Source: Ilex aquifolium (Eukaryota > Streptophyta > Magnoliopsida > Aquifoliales > Aquifoliaceae). From it: DNA of 64,000 bases. Position numbers and translations under genes: made by a program. Below are positions 46,038 to 57,356 of the stretch, piece by piece. The DNA is taken from NCBI GenBank assembly GCA_951799425.1, contig OX637409.1:22474501-22538500 (forward strand), given 5' to 3'. The first letter of the stretch is position 1. Every line of letters begins with the position of its first letter. The notes beneath the pieces were generated by a model. It did not search any database. It was not told where the DNA came from and saw only the letters and a program-made list of their open reading frames with translations.

Positions 46038-47907
46038 GGGGTGGACATGGTGGACATGGAGGAGATGGTGCACAAGGAGGAGAGTGAGAGAGAGGATTTC
46101 TGTTCTTGTTCTTGTTTTTATGTTTGTTTAAAGTGCTTCTTTTTATGAATTTCTTCTTTGATAGTTGTAAGTTTTTGTGTGATTGTGAATGAATCGAACC
46201 GTTGATATTAAAAGATGATATTTTGAAATGAATGGTTCCATTTATCACTTTTATTTGTTTTAATGCATTTGAAGATTTAGCATAAAAATTAAAAGGTGAT
46301 GGAACAAATGTGGATGTTAAGAATGCTTGCTAGAGTAAATATGCACATGATCGGTTTGACACCTCCATTTATCAACCGAGACTTAAAATCACATTTCTTG
46401 AAAAAATTGGTATTCTCTCTATACTTAAATTGTCATATGTACATCGATATTTGTTATTTTAAAGGTACAGGAGGATCTGACTCGAAAATGGAATTAGTAT
46501 ATAACCAATACCCCCTGGAAAACCCGACATACACAGTGGAGATAACAAAGAACACCAGGGTGAGTTTCGAACCTAACAATGCTTTCGAGAGACAATCAAT
46601 GTTTACTCAAGTAAATTTTTTTCACTCTCAATTTTTGAATGATCTCATTAACCTTGCTTTGATTGACGCACTTAAAAGTGATCTATTGACATATCCCACA
46701 AGGAACCATCGTATACGACACATACATATGCACATGCTTGAGAAATGATCTTAGACCATCTTTGATATAATATTGAGCCTTAGACCTTTCTTTGACAAAA
46801 TTTATCCCTCGTTAGCCATGTTTGAGCCATCAATGTATGAATTTTCCTTTGATAAACCTATATGATTACCAATCCATAGGAAAGCATACTTGACATACCT
46901 TGGCTATCTAATTTTCTTACATCCTCTTTGTAAGATGATACAGAAAAAGGAAAAGGAAAAGGAGCATTCGAGATTATCATCCAAAAAGAGTTGATTGGAA
47001 CAATTGAAACAAAACAAGAAGCAAAAAGGCAAGAACTTGCCAAGAAAGTGAAAAATGAGAAAAATGAAAGAAAGAAATGTCATCTCTCGGCAAAATATCA
47101 AGAAGTTAGAAAAAGGTGTGCTACAATACGTAAACAGAAGATAGCTTTTGAAAATCCCTGACGTCGTTTCGTTAGCCACTGACCTCTGGCCACGCTACAA
47201 CCTATGAAAAGCCCTATTTGATCTCAAGTCTGTTACATGCATGTGTTGATAATCACAATTGGGATATGGTAAATAGCATTCCTTTTAATTGCGTTAATAT
47301 TCTTTCATGAGGTTATGCCAAACATAAGTAGTTGCTTCTTAAAAATTTCACTCCTTTCCTAAATTGTGCATGTGATTTTTCGATTGGCCATCTTCTGAAC
47401 ACATGATCTGTGAGAAACAAGTCACTATAACAAAGTGAACTTTTGCTGAGAGTATACTACATGAGATTTGTGAAATCGAAACTATCCATGGAAGGTGATA
47501 AAAGGGAGTATTTGTTACATAACAATTCCTGTTGCTTGAATGATCATTCTTACTGCATTGAGAATTTCAAATACCAATGTAACAAATGATAATTTTTGCA
47601 TAGAATGAATACCTGTGAAATAAGGACGTGTGAGACATAAGTCAAAATTGAGAATCTGGTGTCCCAACGACCATGATGCTAATTTACTTTAGTCAGCACT
47701 CTCCTATGCACATCTGTTCGACTGAAGTTTGTGGGTAGCTTCCCTGGAAACCCTCACGAGACAACACTCGTCCGCTAGGGTAAACCTAATGGTTCAACGG
47801 CTTGTTGCATAAGCTAAATGCAACCGGATGACCTACGAAAATGGCATTAGGAGTAGATTTTTCTTTTTCGTATTACTAGAGACTAGCAATATTTAGGTTG
47901 GGGAGTG
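46038..47907. other. Long 3' region of the Athila-like element
   Basis: Mostly non-coding. The open frame at 46296-46748 has no known domain and poor composition. A PPT-like AGGTTGGGGAGTG sits at 47895-47907, immediately before the 3' LTR. Confidence 0.55.
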
Positions 47908-49857
47908 TGATTAGTACTTAAAATTGACATGTTATTATGACATTTTAAGACTAATTGTACTTTAATGGAGTTTAAGTGATGTCATTTCAGGCCCTAAATT
48001 GAACAAGGACCCAAGAACAACAAGTACCACACTTGGATGCAGCACCAGCACATTAGGGCCAAAATTGGAAAAGCTTGGAGCACAGCTAGAACGTTCGAAC
48101 GCCAAATCACGTTCGAACGTCCACATTGCACTGTAGCAGACTCAACTGCTGAAGAGAAGGCGTGTTGCAGTTAGGAAAGAAGACTGGAGCTCTGAAGCAC
48201 TTGAGTGTCACGTTCGAACGCCAACTCACGTTCGAACGTACACTTGAGTTGATGGAGGACCAGACCACTGCAAAGAGTTGGAACTGAACCTCACAGAAGA
48301 CCACCAGACTACTCGAGTGATAGGGTCAAAGCAAATCTGGCGTTCGAACGCCCTTAGTGCAAAAACAGAAGAAACGTTCGAACGGCAGTAAACGTTCGAA
48401 CGCCCTTAGTGCAAAAACAGAAAGAACGTTCGAACGCCAACTCACGTTCGAACGTTATTCATAGACTGGCAGCAGAGTTGTTGACTGTTCACTTGGACTT
48501 GGGCGGCAAACACTATTCCTTCACCTCCCCCCCCCCTGTCTCCTCTTGCCTATAAATACTCCCCTTGTTGGAGAGTTATGAGAGCCAAGTAGGAAGTAGG
48601 AAAGTTGATGGAGGCTTAGACTCCCACTCTCATTGTAGATTTAGCTCATTTCCCTTGTATGAAGTCTTTATTTTAGAGATTAGTTTGGCTTTAGTCCAAC
48701 ATCTCTTGCTTGTTATAACAGTAGTTTTATGTTTATGCTTATGTTTATACTTTCATTTTTCATGCATAGAAGAGAGATAACTCACCTTTTGGTTGAGGAA
48801 GCAACCCTCCAATTCTAGGTTGAGGAAGCCACCCTCCAAATGTGACTAGCTTTCTTCTACTTTTATTGTTCATACATTTCACTTCCATTGCTTGCGCTTC
48901 TTTCTTTCTTAGAAGAGTGAAACTCTTCCACTTTTCTAGAGTTTTACCAAAGCCGTGAAGGGTGGAATGTGATTCACCCATTCTTTGTTAAAGATTGGCT
49001 ACACATTTGTTGTTACTTTATCTTATAAGTTCTCTACTTGGAGGGATGAGCATTACTCACTTTTCTAGCTTTACCCAAGCCATGAAGAGTGAGTAGTTTC
49101 TCATTCACTCTTTAGTAAGAGGAGAAGGGCATGTATAAGTTATCCGAGAATCATATTTGTGTAATGTTTATATGCTTAACGCTTATTTCTTCTTGTTATT
49201 GGATGATTGATTGCATCTAGCAAAGTTAGGGTACTTTGTATAATTGTGGGTTCTTTTTATGACACGGATGACTCTTGCATAGAAAGACTCATCAGTTCAA
49301 GGCAAGTACCCCGGCTAGATCCTCATGACTACCCCTCAATCTTCCCCCTTATTGTACTTCATTTAAAGAATGAAATATTAATATCATGATTGGATGTCTT
49401 GTAGAAACTCTTGCTTGTTTGTAGACGGGTTAAGTCTCGGCACAGACAATTCTTGTAAACTTCTAGAAAGACATCGGAATCATGTTCTTAATTCTCACAA
49501 TCCATCTTTATCTTCCGATTAACTTGCTGTTGACACGGGAGTTAATTGAGTTATCAAACACAATTATGACAAACCGGATAACTAGCTACATGTCCAGATC
49601 CTTGCACTAAAGAGTGACTTTTTTTTATTAGCACATATTTTGTTAAGAAAATCTTCCTAGAAAGAATCTTATATTCTGTCCAGAAAAACTCATATCTCAC
49701 AGCAAATCTCAAAGGTTACAATCAATAGGTCTCTACCACTGCTCACCTCAGAAATATCAACAAAAGTTCCCTGTGGATTCGACTCCGGACTCAAACCGGA
49801 TTATTACTACAGCTTGACCGCCTGCACTTGGGTGTACACATTTCGGATCAAACATCA
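47908..49857 (+). repeat. Right (3') LTR of the Athila-like element
   Basis: 1,950 bp, a near copy of 39911-41851. The palindrome array (48092-48453) has nine exact CGTTCGAACG copies, including one where the left LTR has the TGTTCGAATG variant. The TATA box is at 48551-48558. It is followed by the second TCCAC. Confidence 0.93.
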
Positions 49858-50884
49858 TCCACCATATGCCCCTTTCAGGTGGCAACCATCTAATCCAACC
49901 ACTTTCCTGCACCCTTGAAGAAATCCCCTCTTACATGTTGCAAGACATACATAAAACCTCTGAAATATAAGTTTACCATTTTCCTCATCACCAGGTGCAT
50001 CCAAGATAATTGTGGAACCAGGATTACTCCTCCTTAGTTCCTCACAGTAATCCCACAATCTACCATATTGTTCAATTTCATCACCATGTATCAACAACAT
50101 TGCCCTTTTCTTTGCTCTATACAATTGATTCCTTGATACATCAACATGAAAATCTCTCCTAACCCTCTTTTTAAAAGCCTTTGTAAGCCAACAAGGATTG
50201 ACCCTTAGTTCATCCATATACTTCAATGCTATCATCTTTGAGGTGACATTTCTGTTATTATAAGTTATCCCACATGTATGCTTACCAATGTATGTCTTTA
50301 TTTGGTATGTTTTCTCACCATGCACTCTACAAGCATAAACCAGCCAACTGCAACCCCCTTCACATTGTGCCCTCACCCTCCTCTTATCATTTTTTACTAA
50401 TTTCACATTTCTCTGATGTTTGATAGCATGTTGTCTAATGGCAGCCTTGATCTCATCAGATGTACTAAAAAACATACCCAGTTTAAAATGTGGGTATTCC
50501 TCATCATTTTCTGCCCTAAATACTTCAAATTTTTTATGTTTTCTTGCATGATTCTCTTCATCAGATGCACTGAAGCAGCTTAAAATCTCCTCAGAATCAC
50601 CATCTGTATCATTGAGTTCTAACTGTTGCCTTTTGTCTGTTGCTGTTTCTTTCTGCCTATTACTATTCAAACCAATCCATTCAGCTTCATTATCAACATA
50701 ACTATCATACAACATGTTATCATACTCACTTTCATAATCACTGTCAACCAACATATCATACTGACTAGATTCACAATCAGGTTGGTATTCATTGTCTAAT
50801 TTATCAGACTCTGATGCTACCCTTTTCCCTTTATCAACTGACACATCACCATCAGACTCCATTGTGATTCTTGTATAATAAGAT

Positions 50885-51150
50885 CCTGTTCAAGGACCAC
50901 ATCAACTATAAATTACTTCAACTAACAGTTTCAACGACCACATGGTTTCGAACAAACACATAAACAAATGGTTTTCAAGGACCACATCAACTATAAATTA
51001 CTGCAACTACCAGTTTCAAGGACCACATGATTTCGAACAAACACATAAACAAATGGTTTTCAAGGACCACATCAACTATAAAATATTGCAACTTACACAT
51101 AAACTATTAACAAAGAGTTTCCAATGCATAAACAAATGGTTTCGAACAAA
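50885..51150. repeat. Tandem repeat, 85-bp period, three copies, subterminal in the MULE
   Basis: CAAGGACCACATCAACTATA begins at 50891, 50976 and 51061, exactly 85 bp apart. It is followed by AACAAACACATAAACAAATG-type phrases. It lies between the right TIR and the transposase start, where MULE transposase binding or promoter repeats are often found. Confidence 0.8.
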
Positions 51151-51314
51151 CACATAAACTATCTAATATTGAATACTGACTTTTATAAATCAGTCTTACC
51201 CATGAACCTTAGACTCAAATCTATAAGAATGAGTACATACCATAATGGGGAATGTCTTCATCTGCATGTTGATTCCTAGTCTTCCGTCGTTTGGAACGTA
51301 CCATCTTTGTGCTT

Positions 51315-51402
51315 TGCCCTAATGGTGTTCTGTTTTGCCCTAATGGTGTTTTGATTTGCCCTAATGGTGTTCTGACCTGTTCAAATGGTGCTCTATTTTG
51401 CT
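51315..51402. repeat. Short tandem repeat TGCCCTAATGGTGTTCTG
   Basis: Four imperfect copies of roughly 23 bp, the last diverged to GTTCAAATGGTGCTCT. Confidence 0.7.
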
Positions 51403-51487
51403 AATCGTTTTTTTCCCTAACAACTGAAGGCATTGAAGAGTCTTGTCTGTTGCAGAACAAGTGAAGTGAAGAGTCTTCTGATCAGCC

Positions 51488-51711
51488 GTTTCCCTCCAGT
51501 AATGGGAGGAGGGGAAATGACAGAAAAGCCCCTCACCTGGGTCATGCAGATGGCACATGACTTGGAACCGTTAGAATTGTGGACGGAGCCAACGGCGGGG
51601 ACTAAGTAAGTGCAAATGTAATATGTTAGGGACCAACTTGATGAAATTAGAAGGTTGGGGACCAAAATGAGACAAAATGAATACTTTGGGGACCACAGCC
51701 GCAATTAACCC
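51488..51711 (-). repeat. Right terminal inverted repeat of the MULE
   Basis: Inverse of 38628-38851. It is followed by the 9-bp duplication TTTATTAAT. Confidence 0.9.
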
Positions 51712-51720
51712 TTTATTAAT

Positions 51721-54700
51721 GCAATTTCTAGAAATTTGTTGTTTTGAGTCTATTGGGATAAAGTAGTTGTTGTAGTTGTTTTAATTGTTGGAAAGCCCTA
51801 ATTTTTTATCCTAGAAGTGTTGTAGTTCTCATTTTTTTTGTAATGTCAGCGGACTATTTTTGTAAATACCGAAACTAGGGGTTTATGTAGACTTGATTCT
51901 TGCTTAGAGCATTTGAGCTTCCCATTTTTTAATTTTGTGCTTCTGTTATAATTGCCAAATATTACATATTTGAAGCTTCAATTTCTCACATTCATGGTTC
52001 CTTTTGCTATTCTAATCTTAGTTTTGGGTTTTCCAAGTTTTGGGTTCAATTTCTCACATTCAAGGTTTTGCCGTTTCATGTAATTTTTGGTGATATTCAA
52101 TTGCAATAGCTGGGACACCTCTTAAATTTTAAGGTCCTTCCTAATTTTTGAATGCTAACAATGTGATGAGACTGTAAATTTGAGAGATTAACTCTTAGAT
52201 TTGTGAACACAAAAGATAGGAGAAGATAAGATAAGAGAGTTTTCAAAGGACAATTTTCAAATACGACTAATATTTATAGATGATCTAATCTTCTAGTGTT
52301 ACTAACCAAGTTAGTCACGTGTAGTTAGTCACAACAGATCAAGTACATCTATGTGTTTGTAACATTTCTTGAGGTGGATATATTTGATTTGGATTTATTT
52401 GACTTGAATATTTGTTCAACTGCTCTATTGAAGGTGGGTTTGGGTATGTGTATGGTAGACTCATGGATATTTGACGTCAAACTTTTGTTGTAAAGCTCCT
52501 TGGTGGCCATGAAAGTAAATTTTTTACCTCTTTTAACTTTCTATCGGTGTTTTTCATTTTCTTCGTACCAACCAAATCTATTTACTCTCTCCTCCAACGA
52601 GAGTTGTTTTAGATGTATCTTTGTTGTCTCAAGTTTTGGTGTATTTAACCCCCACATTTAAAATCATAACTGTGAATCATAAGCTATTTTACCTATAAGT
52701 TATTTGATAAAACCTCACTTGGTAAGTTGTCCCTCTCAAACCCGTCTGCTAACTATTTGATAAAATGCCTTTGAGATTTTCAGTATGATTATTTGATCTA
52801 ATTCCTTATTATTTTTCCACAAACACAATTATGGAAACTGAATACTAAGTGTTGCATTTTCTCTATACATATTTAAACCTCGAATATAACTAAGTACATA
52901 TTTAGCTGTGCTCTTTAGAGAAGTGATGTTGATAATGGTAATGGATCTCAAAATAATTAAACTAGACATTTATGAGCTCATAACTGAGTTTGCTCATGTA
53001 CCAAGTCAAAGTAAATAATAATCTTGGTATTTTTTTTGTTAATGGTACGAGTTAAAATTTTGTGACTGTTTTTTATGCTGCCACAGGTGTTAAGAATGAC
53101 GGGTTGGTGTCAGAACTTTGCAAGATTGAAAATCTTTGTTGGCAATGTAGTTTTGCCGCCTCCAAGTTCTTGCATTTTTTAGTAGTTATCTGTATGCATA
53201 TGTCGATGCTTTTATTTATTTTCATTCTCGAAGATGTATTCGATATTTATGAAATTAATGATGTCTTAGCATGGTGGATTTTTGGCTGGGTTTTCTTTAT
53301 TTAGTTATTTTTTTGATGCAGTTGTTGGGTTGATTATTTCAATTTGGTGTTGCTTTTGAACATAAACCGGCTTTGGAATTTATACTTGACTCATACTTGA
53401 ATCTGTCTTATCACCATTAGGTGGCCATGGTTTTTATGTTAGTTAAATGGTTGGTGTCTTGAGTAGACCGGCACGACATCAATATCGTTGATGGTTTTAG
53501 TTATGGAGAAATAGCGTTCAAGAATTAGTTGCGGGTGAAGGGAATATGGTGTTTATGGTTTGGGATTTAAAGTGTTAGTAATCTATTAGATTGACAGAAA
53601 AGTAGAGAGAATCAAATTGGATTGAATTTTTTCTTCCAAATAATTATTTTTCATATTTCATGGGATGTATGATGTAAAACTGTTTTAATTCCCTCTTTCT
53701 TTTTTTATGTTAATGAGCTGTTTTTTTTTGGATTGTTGCGGAAGGTATGGAGTTTTTGGATCTTAGTTCAAGATAAAGATGCATATAATTTTTGTACGAT
53801 TGATCTATGGAGCTTCCTTGGTGCCAAGTAAAGTTTTTGGATTTTTTTTGGATTGTTGTGTTTTCTTTAAATTCATATGTTTCTAAATAATAAGTAGATT
53901 TGTACCAATTATGTACACATGTTTCTATTTTTTATGTTATGTTTTTAAAGTAAATTTTGTCATTTTTTTATATTGATTGTGAATTTATATTAATTTAAAA
54001 TGGTGTAATAAAAAAAATAAATCACATGATTAGTGCTCGATTTTGCATTGCACGATGTCTTTAGGTATGAGTTTTATCCTTCTAAAAAAAAAATGGTTAT
54101 AGCGATTTGATGAAGTCTGCTCAAATTATATTGCATCGTAATTTCAGATATTCAATCCCTATTGTAATTTATATTTCAAGAAAAAACAAATGGGTAATAA
54201 GTGGCAATCTACTGATTAGACATTGTTGAACTATTTCAATGATTCAAAAGTGCCACCACAATCTTGGAAAGGCCTAAACCAAGGGACAAATGGTCGGATT
54301 TTATGGCATTCAAGTTCTCTTTTACCCTCTATTCAAGTTGAGTAATATTACAGACGCAACTCGGTCTATGGCCCAGTTTTAAAATGAAATTAAGTTTTTT
54401 ATAGACAAATTGTAAAGAGTGGAGTTTATGTACATCCAATCATAATTAGACACGTCAAATTTTTAACAAAAAAAATAATTGGGATCTATTTCTATGAGAC
54501 CTCATCCTGTTTAACTTGGGTTAAAACCTACAAACTCAAGTCAAGTTAACCAGATCTCTAAATAACACAATCAATGGACCTAAAAAATTGAATAACACAT
54601 TTAAATCGAAAAATATTGCAGTTATCTACAATCAATAATTTAGAATTTCTCGAGATAGTGATGGAGTTGGCCACTCATGATCTGTTTGTTTGATATCTTC

Positions 54701-54745
54701 AAAGTGCACCTGTTGTTTAATTTACTCTGTTTGTAGTGTTTACAA
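51721..54745. other. Intergenic stretch, no recognised gene
   Basis: AT-rich. The open frame 53062-53304 ends in a hydrophobic stretch and starts beside a CCACAG acceptor-like site, but matches nothing I know. No mobile element with clear ends. Confidence 0.35.
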
Positions 54746-55088
54746 TGTTGGAATCTAGAGGACTATCACACACTCACCAAAAAAATAATGGAAGAGACTA
54801 TTGAAAATAGGAAGAACTATTTCTATTCATTCGTATTCAAATGGATGTATTACATAGGATATATATAGACTCTCATATATAATACATGATATACAAAATA
54901 ACTCCACTACATAATGCAATAATAAAAATAATAAAGACCCCACTCTTCCATTACTTGGAGAATTAAAATACTACAATTACTTTGTCCCCCACTAATACCA
55001 AATTGATGACCCACTAATACAAAAAATTAAATACATAAAAATAACTCCTAGAACATGAAAAGTCATGTTTATTATTATTTTTCCAACA
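54746..55088 (-). repeat. 3' LTR of the compact copia element
   Basis: Near-identical to 57357-57700, with roughly a dozen differences by eye. The PPT lies at its inner edge (plus strand TCCCCCCTT from 55089). Confidence 0.92.
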
Positions 55089-55095
55089 TCCCCCC

Positions 55096-57036
55096 TTAAA
55101 CATGATTTTTCTTCTCAACTCCAAGCAAACTTCTCAATTTGCAAAAAACATCCTCTTTGAGGGGCTTAGTGAAAATATCGACAATTTGATCTTGAGACTT
55201 CACAAACTTGAGCTCCACCTCTTTCTTGGTCATATACTCTCCAATGAAATGGAATCTTGTGTCAATATGCTTACTACGATCATGAAACACCGGATTCTTT
55301 GCCAACGCTAGTGCTGATTTGTTATCAATGAAGATCTCCGTCGATTCATCTTGAGGCAAATGAAGCTCCTTCAACAAATTTCTAAGCCAAAAGGCTTGAC
55401 AAACACATGATGTAGCCGCCACATACTTGGCTTCACAAGTCAAAAGAGTTACAATGGGTTGCTTCTTTGAACTCCAAGCAAATGCGGTATCTCCCATGAA
55501 GAAAACATACCCGGTAGTACTCTTTCTATCATCCATATCTCCGGCCCAATCATTATCACAATAACCCGCAAGCTTGGAATTGTTAGAACAAGAATATAGT
55601 AATCCATAATCAAATGTACATTTGATGTATCTAAGAATTCTTTTCGCCGCCTTCAAATGGGTCATGGTAGGAGCTTCCATATAGCGACTCACAAGACCAA
55701 CACCAAAAAGAATATCCGGTCTTGTGCATGTTAAGTATCTCAAGCTTCCCACTAGGCTCTTGAAATGGGTGGAATCCACATGCTCTCCATCTTCATATTT
55801 TGACAATTTTACACCACATTCAACGGGTGTGCATACCGGCTTACAATCTTGCATCTTGAATTTTGTCAAAATTACTTTAGCATAACCTTCTTGAGAGATG
55901 AAAATATCTTCCTTCATTTGCTTCACTTCAATGCCAAGGTAGTATGACATAAGCCCAATGTCGGTCATCTCAAATTCTTTAGTCATTGCTCTCTTAAAAT
56001 CTTCAAACATTCTTGGACAATTTCCTATATCACCATTATCATTCACCTTTGCATAAAGAGCATGTTTATGGGGACACTTGGTGAAATTATTTGTTTGAAA
56101 GTACTTGTCAAGTCTACTATTCCAAGCCCTTGGTGCTTGCTTCAAACCATACAAAGCCTTTTTTAATTTCAAGACTTTCTCTTCTTGCCCTTTCACAACA
56201 TAACCCAATGGTTGTTCAACATACACCTCTTCATCAAGAAAGCCATTCAAAAAAGCGAACTTTACATCCATTTGATGAATTTTCCAATCATTTAGATCGG
56301 CTAAAGAAATAACCAATCTAATTGTTTCCAAACGAGCAACGGGTGCAAATACCTCATCATAGTCAATACTTGGTCTTTGACTATAGCCTTTTGCAACCAA
56401 CCTTGCTTTGTACCTCTCCACTTCACCTTTGATATTTTTCTTTGTCTTGTACACCCACTTCACTCCAATGACCTTTTGTCCTCTAGGGAGTGTGGCAAGT
56501 TCTCATGTTCCATTCTTTTCAATAGCTTCAATTTCTTCATTCATGGCACTCTTCCACTTCTTGTCTTGTGCCGCTTTCTCATAGCCTATGGGATCACAAT
56601 CGGCAAATAGGCAAAATAGTGTTAGATCACTAAATCTTTGAGTTATCTCTTCGATTTTTTCATAGATATCTCGAAGACTCCTCATGCGAGGTGGCATTTC
56701 ACTTGAACTTGCTTCGGATGATGATGGAAATGCTTGCACATTGGTGGGTGATGGTGCAAGAGAATAAATGGGCAGCTCCATAATCTCATTGGGCTCCTCC
56801 TCTTCTTCAAAGAATGGGAAAAAATCATAGTCTTCTTGTGGGGTGTTCTAATTCCATTCATCTTCTTCATCAAACTGAACATCTCTACTAATGATTATCA
56901 TGTCATTGCTTGGGTTGTAAAGCTTGTAACCTTTGCTTCTTGAATCATAGCCAATGAAGACAAACTTTTCACTCTTGTCATCTAGTTTGGTCTGTTTCTC
57001 ATCCGGCACATGTGCATAGCATACACTTCCAAATAC
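55096..57036 (-). pseudogene. Copia pol remnant: integrase tail, RT without active site, RNase H
   Basis: One frame on the minus strand, interrupted by TAG near 56848 and TGA near 56504. Both stand at positions where Trp is expected (EWN-stop-NTPQ; NGT-stop-ELATLP). It starts [20 protein letters not shown], the end of integrase. It continues with the RT fingers and palm ([50 protein letters not shown]). After [13 protein letters not shown] it jumps to [13 protein letters not shown]. The segment that normally carries the YVDD catalytic Asp pair is therefore gone without loss of frame. RNase H ([24 protein letters not shown] block, [20 protein letters not shown]) runs to a normal C-terminus. 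Confidence 0.92.
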
Positions 57037-57040
57037 CTGC

Positions 57041-57347
57041 ACCCCCAAACCCTTTTCTCTCTCTCCTACACGTCCACCGCGTTCCAGAAATGCCGCCGAA
57101 GTTTGACCCATCCCAAGTCGTGGACGTCTACGTTCGGGTCACCGGCGGGGAAGTCGGTGCCGCCAGTTCCCTGGCCCCGAAAATCGGTCCACTTGGTCAA
57201 TCGCCAAAGAAAATCGGTGAAGACATTCCAAAAGAGACCGCCAAGGACTGGAAAAGCCTGCGTGTCACCGTCAAGCTCACCATCCAGAATCGACAGGCCA
57301 AGGTGTTCGTCGTCCCCTCCGTCGCGGCTCTGGTCATCAAAGCTCTA
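57041..57347 (+). pseudogene. RPL12: Captured fragment of cytosolic 60S ribosomal protein L12 (uL11), antisense in the copia element
   Basis: ATG at 57090 opens [20 protein letters not shown], then [27 protein letters not shown] and [11 protein letters not shown]. This is the N-terminal 86 residues of plant RPL12 (normally about 166). About 50 bp of C/T-rich 5' leader precede it. It carries a few unusual residues (Gln for Leu in GPLGQSP, Pro for Ala in EDIPKE, Phe for Thr in KVFVVPS) but no frameshift. At its 3' end the coding sequence fuses with the element's primer-binding site. The open frame continues into the LTR to 57479. On the plus strand it lies opposite to the element's own transcript. 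There is no evidence of expression. Confidence 0.93.
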
Positions 57348-57353
57348 ATACCA
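57342..57353 (-). other. Primer-binding site of the compact copia element
   Basis: The minus strand reads TGGTATTAGAGC, one base from the initiator-Met complement TGGTATCAGAGC. Its last six bases are shared with the captured L12 sequence. Confidence 0.8.
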
Positions 57354-57356
57354 CTT

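Larger units (their letters stand above)
39911..49857 (+). mobile_element. Athila-like (Ty3/gypsy) LTR retrotransposon without pol
   Basis: The element is 9,947 bp, bounded by LTRs of 1,941 and 1,950 bp starting TGATTAGTAC and ending CATCA, with TCCAC duplication. The primer-binding site TGGCGTCGTTGCCGGGGA (41858-41875) matches tRNA-Asp with one mismatch. The polypurine tract AGGTTGGGGAGTG ends at 47907. The order is LTR, PBS, gag (two stops), an unknown Cys-containing ORF, a palindrome array with TATA box, the ORF for a plant transposon-associated domain (one stop), a long 3' region, PPT, LTR. Protease, RT, RNase H and integrase are absent. The phrase GGACAATGTTCAGTTTAGGT followed by TGGGGGG at 43559, normally found downstream of Athila pol, lies just after gag. 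This shows that pol was deleted. The LTRs differ only at scattered bases, so insertion was fairly recent. Confidence 0.92.
39523..50862 (-). pseudogene. MuDR-type MULE transposase, split by retrotransposon and C-terminally truncated
   Basis: On the minus strand the frame runs 50862-49858 (335 codons). It resumes at 39910-39729 beyond the Athila-like insertion, passes a GTATGT...GCAG intron and ends at 39642-39523 with TAA. Residues 1-120 are acidic. Residues about 124-197 form the MuDR N-terminal zinc-binding domain (FKLGMFFSTSDEIKAAIRQH; CEGGC; KHTC). The catalytic domain starts at VVGLDGCHLKG (Asp325), continues LLTAVGIDANDSMFPIAYCI and reaches FITDRQKGLLPAL, with the second Asp, then HRHCARH. 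The rest of the DDE domain and the SWIM/zinc-knuckle end are absent, so the MULE was defective even before the insertion. Frame is maintained across the insertion if one TCCAC is counted. Confidence 0.9.
38628..51711. mobile_element. Mutator-like element (MULE), interrupted by an Athila-like element
   Basis: The 224-bp terminal inverted repeats (38628-38851 and 51488-51711) start GGGTTAATTGC(A/G)GCTGTGG and are nearly identical. Perfect 9-bp direct repeats TTTATTAAT flank it (38619-38627, 51712-51720), the hallmark of Mutator. Inside are a MuDR-type transposase (minus) and a GRF zinc-finger gene (plus). Removing the 9,947-bp retroelement plus one 5-bp duplication leaves a MULE of about 3.1 kb. 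The near-identity of the TIRs and the intact duplication argue for a fairly recent transposition. Confidence 0.93.

Noticed and set aside
46296..46748. 150-codon frame in the 3' region of the Athila-like element
   Set aside because: Looks like random AT-rich coding; no known retroelement domain, and env-like features (signal peptide, terminal helix) are absent.
57012..57089. N-terminal extension of the L12 frame (26 residues before MPPKFDP)
   Set aside because: It is the L12 5' leader and a piece of antisense integrase read in the same frame, not part of any natural L12 protein.
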